Below, piece by piece: positions 34,833 through 43,072 of a DNA stretch of 64,000 nucleotides. Where the stretch lies: NCBI RefSeq assembly GCF_014841115.1, contig NZ_JACYTP010000011.1, forward strand, positions 1 through 64,000. The letters are read 5' to 3'. The number at the start of each line of letters is the position of its first letter. Position 1 is the first letter of the stretch. The notes under the pieces are model-generated. The model was not told the origin of the DNA. It did not search any database and worked only from the letters and a program-made list of their open reading frames with translations. A program made the translations under genes and the position numbers. The DNA is from Photobacterium arenosum. GTDB taxonomy: Bacteria; Pseudomonadota; Gammaproteobacteria; Enterobacterales; Vibrionaceae.

Positions 34833-34850
34833 TTGGCACGATACGTGCTT
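34833..34850 (+). promoter_or_regulatory. Strong sigma-54 promoter of the small RNA
   Basis: TTGGCACGATACGTGCTT matches the RpoN consensus YTGGCACG-N4-TTGCW at all but one position (GTGCT in place of TTGCT), with GG at 34835-34836 and GC at 34847-34848 exactly 10 bp apart. Transcription should begin near 34860. The gene it serves is not a coding sequence. Confidence 0.85.
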
Positions 34851-34859
34851 TATTATGAT

Positions 34860-35006
34860 CAGGCTGTGGTGGTGAAAACTTGTAATCTTGCAGGTCATTG
34901 ATTACAAGCGATCTCCATGCCACTGCAGACTACTGAGTGTAGGTACATTTTGTCGATGATTGACTGTGGTGCTGTTCCGCGTAGCGGGGGAACAGCACCT
35001 TTTTTT
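34860..35006 (+). ncRNA. Putative sigma-54-dependent small RNA, not recognised
   Basis: A transcript of about 147 nt is bounded by the sigma-54 promoter at 34833-34850 and a strong terminator at 34968-35006. Near its 5' end CTTGTAATC (34879-34887) and GATTACAAG (34900-34908) form a perfect 9-bp stem around the 12-nt loop TTGCAGGTCATT. A stretch of about 55 nt without strong pairing follows (CGATCTCCATGCCACTGCAG and on), the likely base-pairing part, before the terminator. It has no ribosome-binding site with a credible frame. It lacks the conserved Qrr core and does not look like Spot 42, GcvB or GlmY/GlmZ as I know them. Both flanking genes are on the minus strand. Confidence 0.78.
34968..35006 (+). 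terminator. Strong terminator of the small RNA
   Basis: GGTGCTGTTCC and GGAACAGCACC form an 11-bp perfect stem with a 10-nt loop, followed by seven T. No A-run precedes the stem, so it acts on the plus strand only, where no coding gene needs it. Confidence 0.93.
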
Positions 35007-35015
35007 ATGCGGCGT

Positions 35016-35963
35016 TTATCGCTTGTTTCTCAGATAGCGTTTGCGTCTTTCTTCTTTGTTCTTGGCTTTATCGGCCGCTTTACGTTCATTATCCAGAGCG
35101 ACATCAATCAACTCCTGAGTGATCATTTCAGGCCGTTCCATGGTGATTTGTCCCAGTGTGCCATTGCGCAGCTCATTGATCAGAATCTCGGACGCTTTGT
35201 GTAAATCTACTTTGCCGCCTGAACGCAAGCAGCCACGTTTACGGCCAATGGCTTCCATCAGCTCAATTTCAGATTCCGGTAATTCATCTTCCAGCTCGTA
35301 ACGCTTCTGCAAAAGGCTCGGGTAGGCGTCTTTTAAATATTCCACCGTAAAGAAAGCCACATCAATATAGTCCATGGCGGTATCTTTTACGGCACCGGTA
35401 GCGGCCAGACGGAAACCACTGTGCGGGTTTTCTACTTTCGGCCACAAAATACCCGGAGTGTCAGACAGCACAATGCCGTTTTGCAGATTAATGCGCTGTT
35501 GCTGACGGGTAACGGCTGGCTGGTTTCCTGTAATGGCAACCGATCGGCCTGCGAGGGTATTGATGATGGTCGATTTGCCGACATTGGGAATACCCATGAT
35601 CATGGTGCGAATGTTTTTGCCCATTTCTTCACGGTTGGGCACCAGCTTACGGCACAGCTCCAGAATCTTGTGAACTTCATTCTGGTTTTCTGTGGTGATC
35701 GCCATGGCTTTCACATTGTGCTCTTTCTCCAGATGCGCAATCCACAGCTCTGTCATTTCCGGATCGGCAAGATCGCGTTTGTTAAGCACCTTAATAACCG
35801 GTTTATCGCCGCGCAAAGATGCAATCAGCGGGTTTTCGCTGCTGAAGGGGATGCGGGCATCAAGCACTTCAATAATGACGTCGACTTTTGGAATGGCTTC
35901 TTCAATTTCTTTACGGGCTTTGTGCATATGGCCCGGAAACCATTGGATAGTTGTGCTAGACAT
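35016..35963 (-). CDS. rbgA: Ribosome biogenesis GTPase RbgA/YlqF
   Basis: This 315-codon frame encodes a circularly permuted GTPase: the G4 motif NKRD comes first (near residue 62), then G1 GIPNVGKST, then G3 DTPG. It starts MSSTTIQWFPGHMHKARKEI, the standard RbgA/YlqF beginning, and ends in a basic tail RRKRYLRNKR. RbgA proteins help late assembly of the large ribosomal subunit; in gammaproteobacteria the role is less studied. I used the ATG at 35963, not the longer frame to 36044, because the family begins here. Confidence 0.9.
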   Translation of the reverse strand: MSSTTIQWFPGHMHKARKEIEEAIPKVDVIIEVLDARIPFSSENPLIASLRGDKPVIKVLNKRDLADPEMTELWIAHLEKEHNVKAMAITTENQNEVHKILELCRKLVPNREEMGKNIRTMIMGIPNVGKSTIINTLAGRSVAITGNQPAVTRQQQRINLQNGIVLSDTPGILWPKVENPHSGFRLAATGAVKDTAMDYIDVAFFTVEYLKDAYPSLLQKRYELEDELPESEIELMEAIGRKRGCLRSGGKVDLHKASEILINELRNGTLGQITMERPEMITQELIDVALDNERKAADKAKNKEERRKRYLRNKR

Positions 35964-36391
35964 TTGAAAAATAAACCTTTTACTTGTAATGGTAGTGCTT
36001 TGAGTTTGAAAGCGCTTTTCAATATCGGGTAAGGCACACCTCAAAAAACTGATGTTTCTGATGATGGTTCACCTGCTCAGAAAACAACCCTCAAAGTCAC
36101 AATGAATTGCAGTGATCTTAACACTATAACGACTGGACGTGGTAGGTGGATGGCGCGAGTGGTTTGTCTGATGTCAATGATTCAATTGATCTCATGGCTG
36201 CGAATCTTTAGTGAATTGAAACGAAACAGCCTTGGGAAATCTTATCGTTCTGTTGAGTTATTGTCGAATAGCTGCCATACCATATTAAGGCTGAATGACA
36301 GGCAGTGCGCAATACTGAATGCTGCAACTCTGGTTACAATTTAACTCAAACCTGTTCGCGTGTGCCTTCATGCAATAGAAGGGGAGGATGA
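35964..36391. other. Intergenic region between rbgA and antiporter genes
   Basis: These 428 bp separate divergent genes. A TACAAT at 36335-36340 could be the -10 of the antiporter gene, with no clear -35. I see no hairpin with a T-run and no convincing short gene. Confidence 0.45.
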
Positions 36392-37597
36392 ATGCAACAC
36401 CATGAATTGCTTATTTTCTTTGCGTTATTACTGTTTGCATTTGGCTTATTTTCAAAGCTGGCGGAACGCAATTGGCTGACCGGTCCCATGGTATTCATGA
36501 GTATCGGTATTCTTGCAAGCCCATTGGCATTGAACCTCTTTAGCGTGGCACCAGAGCTGGAAGCGGTCACACTGATTGCTGAACTTGCACTGACAATTGT
36601 ACTGTTCACTGATGCATCACTCATTGATTTGAAAACGCTTTCGCATTCATCGTCCAGAGTTCCCGCGCGTTTACTTCTGATTGGATTACCTCTGACGATG
36701 CTATTTGGCACGGTACTCGGTGTGTGGATGTTTGACGGCAACAATATCTGGGCAATCACACTGATGGCGCTGATTTTGTCACCTACTGATGCGGCTTTGG
36801 GACAGGCTGTGGTTAAAAGTAAAGAAGTGCCGAATCACGTCAGACAGTCAATCAGTGTGGAAAGTGGACTCAATGATGGTATCGCGTTACCGCCGATACT
36901 GTTTTGTCTGGCTATCCTGAGCGCAGAAGCAAAAGGCGAAGGATCGGAGTGGTTACATTTTCTGTTCATGCAAGTGACTCTGGGTCCTGTTGTGGGTCTG
37001 GCCGTCGGTTATCTTGGCGCGAAGCTGATAGAGCATGCAGCTCGTCATGACTGGATGGATGAAGGCTTTTTACGTTTGTCGGCATTACCTATGGCTATTC
37101 TGGCGTACGCATTTGCTGAGAGCACCGGTGGGAACGGCTTTATTGCTGCATTTTGCGGGGGAGTCGGGCTGCGTCTTGGCACAATTTCTGTTGAAATCCG
37201 GCATCAGATGCAGGAATTTGCAGAAACCGAAGGTTTGCAGCTTGTCCTGGTGATATTTCTGATCTTTGGTTTGGCAATGGTGCCTGATGCCGTTTCTTAC
37301 TGGGGGTGGACAGAGCTTGTGTATGCACTGGCTAGCCTGACTGTTTTACGCATGCTTCCTGTTGCGGTTTCTCTGCTTGGGGCAAAGCTTGACTGGCCGT
37401 CCATCTGGTTTATTGGCTGGTTTGGCCCAAGAGGAATTGCGTCGGTGCTGTATGTGCTAATGGCTCTGGCTGCGATTGGTTTCAACGGGTATGAGCAGAT
37501 CATGTCAGTGATTGTGTTGACGGTGGCAATCAGCGTTTATGTACACGGACTCAGCGCTGTGCCGCTGAGTAAGCGGTTTGGCAGCAGGCGAAGTTGA
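36392..37597 (+). CDS. Cation:proton antiporter (CPA1/NhaP-like)
   Basis: The 401-aa protein has about twelve membrane segments and matches sodium/proton exchangers: GPMVFMSIGILASPLAL near the start, the ion-site region LILSPTDAALGQAVVKS with the Asp typical of CPA1 carriers, and SVESGLNDGIALPPILFC. WFGPRGIASVLYVLMAL near residue 345 is also conserved in the family. GGGAGG lies just before the ATG. It probably exports Na+ or K+ in exchange for protons, which suits a marine cell. Confidence 0.9.
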   Translation: MQHHELLIFFALLLFAFGLFSKLAERNWLTGPMVFMSIGILASPLALNLFSVAPELEAVTLIAELALTIVLFTDASLIDLKTLSHSSSRVPARLLLIGLPLTMLFGTVLGVWMFDGNNIWAITLMALILSPTDAALGQAVVKSKEVPNHVRQSISVESGLNDGIALPPILFCLAILSAEAKGEGSEWLHFLFMQVTLGPVVGLAVGYLGAKLIEHAARHDWMDEGFLRLSALPMAILAYAFAESTGGNGFIAAFCGGVGLRLGTISVEIRHQMQEFAETEGLQLVLVIFLIFGLAMVPDAVSYWGWTELVYALASLTVLRMLPVAVSLLGAKLDWPSIWFIGWFGPRGIASVLYVLMALAAIGFNGYEQIMSVIVLTVAISVYVHGLSAVPLSKRFGSRRS

Positions 37598-37685
37598 TTG
37601 CTTTCCGATATCGTAAAGTGATCAGCGTTTTCTGTATCGTTAGCACAGGTGTAACTGACGGGGGTCCATCAGATGGAGGGATAGC

Positions 37686-38123
37686 ATGTTGATCAACATT
37701 ATTCTGGGTATCAGTGTCATGCTTCTCTGCCTGATGTTCCAGAGTTTACTGCTGGTTGTGTCGTTATCTTTTTATGTCAGTCATCATGTCTGGGTAGAGA
37801 GCCCGCGGTTGGGGTCGCGTTTGCTCTTGCTGATGAGTGTGATGACGCTTTTGCTCATAGGCAACCTCGTACAGATTGGTGTTTGGGCCTGGCTGTTTTA
37901 CGGATTAGATGAGTTCACTGATTTTGCAACGGCTTATTATTTTTCTTGTGTGAACTTCGCCACCTTGGGATATGGCGATATTGTGATGTCCGACCGCTGG
38001 CGCTTATTAGGGCCGATTGAATCGTTAAACGGGATTGTCATGGTGGGTGTCTCCACCTCGACTCTGTTATGGGCGCTACAGGACACACTGCGAATCATGA
38101 ATCAGGAAAAACGAACAGACTGA
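37686..38123 (+). CDS. Small two-helix potassium-channel-like protein
   Basis: This 145-aa protein has three or four hydrophobic segments and a pore loop with the potassium selectivity filter TLGYGD (in YFSCVNFATLGYGDIVMS near residues 88-105). No regulatory RCK domain follows, so it is a bare pore, as in Ion_trans_2 family members. It lies 88 bp after the antiporter gene, and both may belong to one ion-homeostasis unit. A GATGGAGGG ribosome-binding region lies before the ATG. Confidence 0.83.
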   Translation: MLINIILGISVMLLCLMFQSLLLVVSLSFYVSHHVWVESPRLGSRLLLLMSVMTLLLIGNLVQIGVWAWLFYGLDEFTDFATAYYFSCVNFATLGYGDIVMSDRWRLLGPIESLNGIVMVGVSTSTLLWALQDTLRIMNQEKRTD

Positions 38124-38200
38124 GTGGACGGTGAAAACTTAGCAGCGTGACCAGAATGCTGAACCAGTTATCGAACTAACCCGTGTTGCCAACATTTTAC

Positions 38201-38229
38201 TTGAGCGCCGTCACACTCGGGATTATAGT
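38201..38229 (+). promoter_or_regulatory. Sigma-70 promoter for the 155-aa protein and secDF
   Basis: TTGAGC at 38201-38206 and TATAGT at 38224-38229 are 17 bp apart, the ideal spacing. Transcription would begin near 38236, 22 nt before the ATG at 38258. Confidence 0.65.
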
Positions 38230-38257
38230 GCGTTGTTGATTATTGAGTTGGCATTTT

Positions 38258-38725
38258 ATGTCCTGGCATATTATTCGCGTGTTCTTGTTATCGTTTTTTG
38301 CGCTGTTCTTCTCTGCGCTGGCGATGTCGTGTCTGGATGGTCAAGACACTGAAGCGACGGCTAAGCGCTTAGTCGTTGCAGAATCCCGTCTGATTGATGC
38401 CGTTCTCAGCGAACCGACTTCCCGTCAAAACAAATCCTCTGATTCAGCACCGGCAACTCAATCACAGCATTCTGGCTCTGCGGTCGCCATTCTTCATTCT
38501 GTCCGCTGGCACATCTCGCAGCGATACAATGTTCATGATGGTGACTCGGATCGTCTTGATCTGGCTCCGCCTTGGTATCAGGTCAGCGACGCCCGTCTGT
38601 TGCAGCGTTTAGCTCAGTCACCCAGATACCTGGCTTATCAGGATTTTCGCCCTTCTTATCGTCTTTCCGGCTGGAAAGAAACCAACGCCATGTATGTGGC
38701 ACTGAACAGCCATTACTTCAGCTGA
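38258..38725 (+). CDS. Membrane-anchored protein of unknown function upstream of secDF
   Basis: The 155-aa protein begins MSWHIIRVFLLSFFALFFSA, a signal peptide or single anchor, followed by a periplasmic part with a Ser/Gln-rich linker (residues 48-70) and a C-terminal part with WYQVSDARLLQRLAQSPRYL. I do not recognise a family. It shares a promoter and direction with secD 72 bp downstream, so a role with the second secretion complex is possible but unproved. The open frame begins five codons earlier at a TTG. Confidence 0.65.
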   Translation: MSWHIIRVFLLSFFALFFSALAMSCLDGQDTEATAKRLVVAESRLIDAVLSEPTSRQNKSSDSAPATQSQHSGSAVAILHSVRWHISQRYNVHDGDSDRLDLAPPWYQVSDARLLQRLAQSPRYLAYQDFRPSYRLSGWKETNAMYVALNSHYFS

Positions 38726-38797
38726 TAGTCCCTTTCAAATTAGTGACATCGTCACATTTCTTGTTTTTTAACTCGGCACATTGCTGAGGGGATATTG

Positions 38798-40645
38798 ATG
38801 AAGAAAAATCATACCAGAGCATCAGTACGGGTGCTGAATCATTACGCTGCCTGGAAATATGTGGTGCTGGCGGTAACCGTTGTGATGCTGACATTCAGTG
38901 CCATTCCGACCTGGTACGGCGAGCAGCCGTCTATTCAGATCCAGTCGGCCAGCGCCGGAAGTGAGCTGAATCATGTAGCCAGCGTGAACCGATACCTGAA
39001 ACAGCAGGGCATTGAGGCACAGGAAATTAAACAGCAAAACAATCAGATGGTCATCGTTTTTGATAACGAATCTGATCAGTCTAAGGCACGTGAAGCGCTG
39101 GATAAGCGGGTGAAAGAAGGTGATAACATCACCTATTCATACGTCTCCGTGGCACCTGAGTGGTTCGGAAAAATGGGCTTCAGCCCGATTCAGCTGGGTC
39201 TGGACTTACGCGGTGGCGTGCAGTTCCTGCTTAATGTCGACCTTGATACTGCGTTTCAGGAACAGCGCGCTGCGATAATGGATGATGTGACAGAGATGCT
39301 GCGCAGTGAGCATCTGCGCGGGGTACGCATCAAACAGCACGATACGGATGGTTTCAGCGTTGAGACCAAAGCAGAGACAACAGACGCCACGGTGCTGAAC
39401 CAGATCAGCCAGTATGTGAAAAAGCATTATCCGGGCTGGGATGTCAAACGAGGTTCAGACAGCCTGACCGTAATGCCGACCAAACAAAACAAGCTTGATT
39501 TCCAGTCGGCGACGCTGCAGCAGAACCTGAAGATCATGCGCGATCGTATTGAAGAGCTGGGCATTACTGAAGCACTAGTTCAGCGTCAGGGCGAGCACAG
39601 TATTCGCATTGAGCTGCCTGGTGTGCAAGACCCGTCACAGGCTAAAAATGTTATTGGTGCCACCGCCAGTCTGGCATTTTATGAAGTGAAATCGGATTTC
39701 GAAGCAGGTTCCGGTGATGTGATCAGACTGAAAGATAACAGTGGCCGCACTGTGACTCTGAATAAACGTCCGGTACTGAGTGGCGAACATATTGTGAATG
39801 CGCGGGCAGGTATGGATCAGGTAGGGTTCTCGGAAGTGAATATTTCGCTTGATCATGCCGGCGGCAAGATCATGAGCGATTTCTCGGGCAAACATATCGG
39901 CAAGCCGATGGCGACCGTCTACCGTGAATACAAAACCAATGCCAGGGGTGATACCGAGCGCAGCGAGCGCGTTATCAGTGTTGCTACCATTCAGTCGCAG
40001 TTGGGTAACCAGTTCCGTATTACCGGAGCGGGTTCCCCGGATGAAGCGCAGCAACTTGCTTTGCTGTTACGTGCTGGATCGCTGACGGCGCCGGTGACTA
40101 TCGTCGAAGAACGCACTATAGGCGCATCGCTGGGTGCGGAAAATATAGAAAACGGCTTTTCCGCACTGGCACTGGGTATGGCGCTGACGCTGACCTTCAT
40201 GGCCTTGTGGTATCGCCGGCTTGGCTGGGTGGCCAATGTCGCGCTGATGGCAAACATGATGTGTCTGCTGGGCCTCATTGCATTGCTGCCGGGTGCTGTG
40301 CTGACTCTGCCGGGGATCGCCGGACTGGTGCTAACGGTGGGCATGGCGGTGGATACTAACGTGCTGATCTTCGAGAGAATCAAAGACAAACTGGCAGAAG
40401 GCCGAAGCTTAGCTCAGGCCATAGACCTGGGGTTTAGCAGTGCATTCAGTACGATACTGGATGCCAACATCACGACTATGATTACCGCACTGATTCTGTA
40501 CTCCATCGGAAACGGGCCTATTCAGGGCTTTGCTTTGACATTAGGGCTGGGACTGCTGACCAGCATGTTTACCGGCGTGTTTGCTTCACGGGCATTGATT
40601 AATCTGATTTGGGGCCGCGACAATCGTCGTGATGTGAGGGTGTAA
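38798..40645 (+). CDS. secD: Protein translocase subunit SecD (probable second copy)
   Basis: SecD with SecF uses the ion gradient to help pull exported proteins through SecYEG. The 615-aa protein has a first membrane helix near residue 25, the periplasmic domain with QLGLDLRGGVQFLLNVD, and a C-terminal six-helix RND-type membrane domain with ALGMALTLTFMALWYRRLGW and MAVDTNVLIFERIKDKL. The usual genomic partners tgt and yajC are absent, so this is likely the second SecDF set known from some vibrios. Start: ATG at 38798 after GAGGGGA. Confidence 0.92.
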   Translation: MKKNHTRASVRVLNHYAAWKYVVLAVTVVMLTFSAIPTWYGEQPSIQIQSASAGSELNHVASVNRYLKQQGIEAQEIKQQNNQMVIVFDNESDQSKAREALDKRVKEGDNITYSYVSVAPEWFGKMGFSPIQLGLDLRGGVQFLLNVDLDTAFQEQRAAIMDDVTEMLRSEHLRGVRIKQHDTDGFSVETKAETTDATVLNQISQYVKKHYPGWDVKRGSDSLTVMPTKQNKLDFQSATLQQNLKIMRDRIEELGITEALVQRQGEHSIRIELPGVQDPSQAKNVIGATASLAFYEVKSDFEAGSGDVIRLKDNSGRTVTLNKRPVLSGEHIVNARAGMDQVGFSEVNISLDHAGGKIMSDFSGKHIGKPMATVYREYKTNARGDTERSERVISVATIQSQLGNQFRITGAGSPDEAQQLALLLRAGSLTAPVTIVEERTIGASLGAENIENGFSALALGMALTLTFMALWYRRLGWVANVALMANMMCLLGLIALLPGAVLTLPGIAGLVLTVGMAVDTNVLIFERIKDKLAEGRSLAQAIDLGFSSAFSTILDANITTMITALILYSIGNGPIQGFALTLGLGLLTSMFTGVFASRALINLIWGRDNRRDVRV

Positions 40646-40647
40646 AG

Positions 40648-41562
40648 ATGGCTGGTTATTTGAAATCCCGAATTCGGAATATCCGTTACATCACCAGTAT
40701 TGTGTCTATCGCGCTGATGGTGATTTCGCTGGCAGCTTTTGCCATCAGAGGCCTGAACATGGGGCTGGATTTTACCGGCGGCATGGTGACCGAGACGGCG
40801 ATCAGCCGATCGGTCACCAGCCATCAATTGCTGGATGTGCTGAAACCGGCGCTGGGTGATTCCACCTCAGTGACAAAGTCCGGGGCTGACGGGCGCTGGG
40901 TAATTCGCTACGCATTGCCAGAACAAGGGGGAGAAGCAGGACAGACAGTCCCCGATGTTGAACAGTTGCTGCATCAGGTGTCCGGCCAGGTGGAGATCAT
41001 CAGCAACAGCATGGTGGGATCTCAGGTCGGACAGGATCTGGTTGAGCAGGGAGGATTAGCACTGCTGGTGTGCATCCTGTGTATTTTGGGTTACCTCTGT
41101 TTCCGTTTTGAGTGGCGGCTGGCCAGCGGGGCCTTGCTGGCGCTGATGCACGACGTCGTCCTGGTGTTGGGCTTTTTTGCGCTGACCCAGATGGAATTTA
41201 ACCTAACGGTATTTGCTGCAGTGCTGGCAATTCTGGGTTATTCGCTTAATGATTCGATCATTATTGCAGACCGGATTCGCGAGATGCTGGTGGCGAAACA
41301 GCAAACGCCGACGCCGGATATCAATGATCAGGCGGTGATTGCGACGTTTTCACGTACCATGGTGACCTCAGGAACCACGCTGATCACCGTTGCCGCGCTC
41401 TGGTTAATGGGCGGGGCACCCTTGGAAGGTTTCGCGACCGCAATGTTTATCGGTATTATTTCCGGTACATGGTCATCGATTTCGATTGGGACTGTTTTGC
41501 CTGAATGGTTAAAACTGGAGCCAAAACATTATCTCCCGGCTGAGGTCGATTCGGCGCCTTAG
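40648..41562 (+). CDS. secF: Protein translocase subunit SecF (probable second copy)
   Basis: The 304-aa protein is the SecF half of the complex, with the first helix near residue 20, the family sequence GLNMGLDFTGGMVTETAIS, and six-helix membrane domain including YSLNDSIIIADRIREML and SRTMVTSGTTLITVAALW. It starts 2 bp after secD and ends 14 bp before a strong terminator. Confidence 0.93.
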   Translation: MAGYLKSRIRNIRYITSIVSIALMVISLAAFAIRGLNMGLDFTGGMVTETAISRSVTSHQLLDVLKPALGDSTSVTKSGADGRWVIRYALPEQGGEAGQTVPDVEQLLHQVSGQVEIISNSMVGSQVGQDLVEQGGLALLVCILCILGYLCFRFEWRLASGALLALMHDVVLVLGFFALTQMEFNLTVFAAVLAILGYSLNDSIIIADRIREMLVAKQQTPTPDINDQAVIATFSRTMVTSGTTLITVAALWLMGGAPLEGFATAMFIGIISGTWSSISIGTVLPEWLKLEPKHYLPAEVDSAP

Positions 41563-41575
41563 TTTGCTGTTGCTA

Positions 41576-41609
41576 AGAGAGGTCAGCTCGTGCTGACCTC
41601 TCTTTTTTT
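41576..41609 (+). terminator. Intrinsic terminator of secDF
   Basis: AGAGAGGTCAGC, loop TCGT and GCTGACCTCTCT form a 12-bp perfect stem followed by six T. Confidence 0.95.
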
Positions 41610-41689
41610 GCTTTACTGTTAAAATCTGGTGTGCCCTTGTCATTGCCAGATTTCAACACCTGTCTCAATCTTCCTGAGTCGGTTTATTT

Positions 41690-43072
41690 CTACAACGCAA
41701 TGATCTTGTGGCAGGTTTTCTCCAGCGCTATTTTGTCATGGCTGATAAGCACTAAAGCACAACCCACCTCCTGAGTCAGTTCCACAATCAGCTGGAGCGT
41801 ACTGGCCGCCGTAATAGGGTCGAGACGCGATGTCGGCTCATCGGCGATCAGTAGCTTAGGTTTCATCAGCAATGCCCGCAGAATGGCAAAGCGCTGCAGT
41901 TCACCACCAGAGACCTGAGTTGCTTTACGGCTCAGCAGATCGTCTGAAAGTGCCAGTCGCTGCATCAGCGGCTGAATATTGCGGGTATCCAATTGATGGT
42001 GACGGCACAAATCATTGATCAGAGTTTGCAGCGTGGCGCTTTTGGCAAGCGCGCTGGGGGGATCCTGATACAATTTCAGTGCATCACCTGTTCTGAGCTG
42101 CTGTTTATTGATAATGCGCCCCGTCGAGGGGCTCTGTAAACCCAGTATCAGATCCGCGAGTGTTGATTTACCACAGCCACTGTCGCCGCTGATGCCGAGA
42201 ATCTCACCTTCTGCCAGGGTAAAACTCAGATCGCGGAACAGGGTTTTATCACCAAATTGCATGGTAAGCGATTCGGCTTCTATCAGCGGCTGATCTGTGT
42301 CCGGCAGTCTTGTCTGCGGCCAGAAACGGGGATCGGCGGCAATCAATGCTTTGGCGTACGCCGATTCCGGCTGCTGCAGGAGGTGTTCTGCCGGACCGCG
42401 CTCCTGAATCACACCTTTTCTCATCACTATGATTTCCCCACCTAAGCGCTGGGCGACTTCAATATCGTGGGTAATGGTCAGAACGGCGCCTCGTTGTTTG
42501 TGGCTGACGAGTTGCCCGATGATCTGATCTTTGCGGCTGGCATCCAGCCCTTTGGTTGGCTCATCGGCGATCAGCAGCTCACCGCCTGCCTGCGTTGCAC
42601 ACAGGTACGCCACCCGTTGCGCCATGCCCCCGGAGAGCTGGTGCGGGTACTTCGCCATGTCCTGATCCAGCTCCACGCTGGTGAACGCGCGCTCGGTCTG
42701 TGATTGTGCCTGCGCTGGGTCATTATTGACTATCTCATGCACTTCACGGACCTGTTCACCCACGGCCATCAGCGGGCTCAGTGCATACCAGGGCTCTTGC
42801 GGCAGTACCGAGAGTTTTTTTCCCCACAGCTTCTGCCGCTCGGACAGACTCAAATTCTGCTGGGCCTGTCCGAACAGACTGATACGCCCTTGCATCGACA
42901 GTGTGCCGGGCAGGGTGCCGATAATGGCATTGGCTAACAGGCTTTTTCCTGAGCCGGTTTCACCGAGAATAGTGACGGCTTCACCTTGTCGCAATGCGAA
43001 GGAAAGCGGATTGACCAGCATTTGCTGCTGTGCCTGTACCGAGAGGTGTTCGACATTTAATAGTATGCTCAT
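41690..43072 (-). CDS. Fused double-ATPase of a family-5 (peptide/opine/nickel) ABC importer
   Basis: The 460-aa protein contains two complete ABC domains. Walker A sequences are GETGSGKSL near residue 37 and GDSGCGKST near residue 296; the signatures are LSGGMAQRVAY and VSGGELQRFAI; Walker B sequences are ELLIADEPTKGLD and KLLIADEPTSRLD. The two halves correspond to DppD- and DppF-like subunits, as in YejF. It is the last gene of the four-gene operon and overlaps the permease gene by 4 nt. Confidence 0.9.
   Translation of the reverse strand: MSILLNVEHLSVQAQQQMLVNPLSFALRQGEAVTILGETGSGKSLLANAIIGTLPGTLSMQGRISLFGQAQQNLSLSERQKLWGKKLSVLPQEPWYALSPLMAVGEQVREVHEIVNNDPAQAQSQTERAFTSVELDQDMAKYPHQLSGGMAQRVAYLCATQAGGELLIADEPTKGLDASRKDQIIGQLVSHKQRGAVLTITHDIEVAQRLGGEIIVMRKGVIQERGPAEHLLQQPESAYAKALIAADPRFWPQTRLPDTDQPLIEAESLTMQFGDKTLFRDLSFTLAEGEILGISGDSGCGKSTLADLILGLQSPSTGRIINKQQLRTGDALKLYQDPPSALAKSATLQTLINDLCRHHQLDTRNIQPLMQRLALSDDLLSRKATQVSGGELQRFAILRALLMKPKLLIADEPTSRLDPITAASTLQLIVELTQEVGCALVLISHDKIALEKTCHKIIAL

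Larger units (their letters stand above)
34284..34859. other. AT-rich region between MFS gene and small RNA
   Basis: No convincing gene. From about 34440 to 34830 the sequence is notably AT-rich, and its last 130 bp carry the NtrC-like sites and the sigma-54 promoter of the small RNA (listed separately). Confidence 0.5.

Noticed and set aside
34860-35006. A Qrr quorum-sensing RNA
   Set aside because: The sigma-54 promoter and terminator would fit, but the conserved Qrr core that pairs with luxR/hapR and luxO messages is absent, and luxO is not adjacent.
34917-35204. An open frame of 95 codons on the plus strand
   Set aside because: It crosses the strong terminator of the small RNA and lies antisense to rbgA. 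Its protein has no family features.
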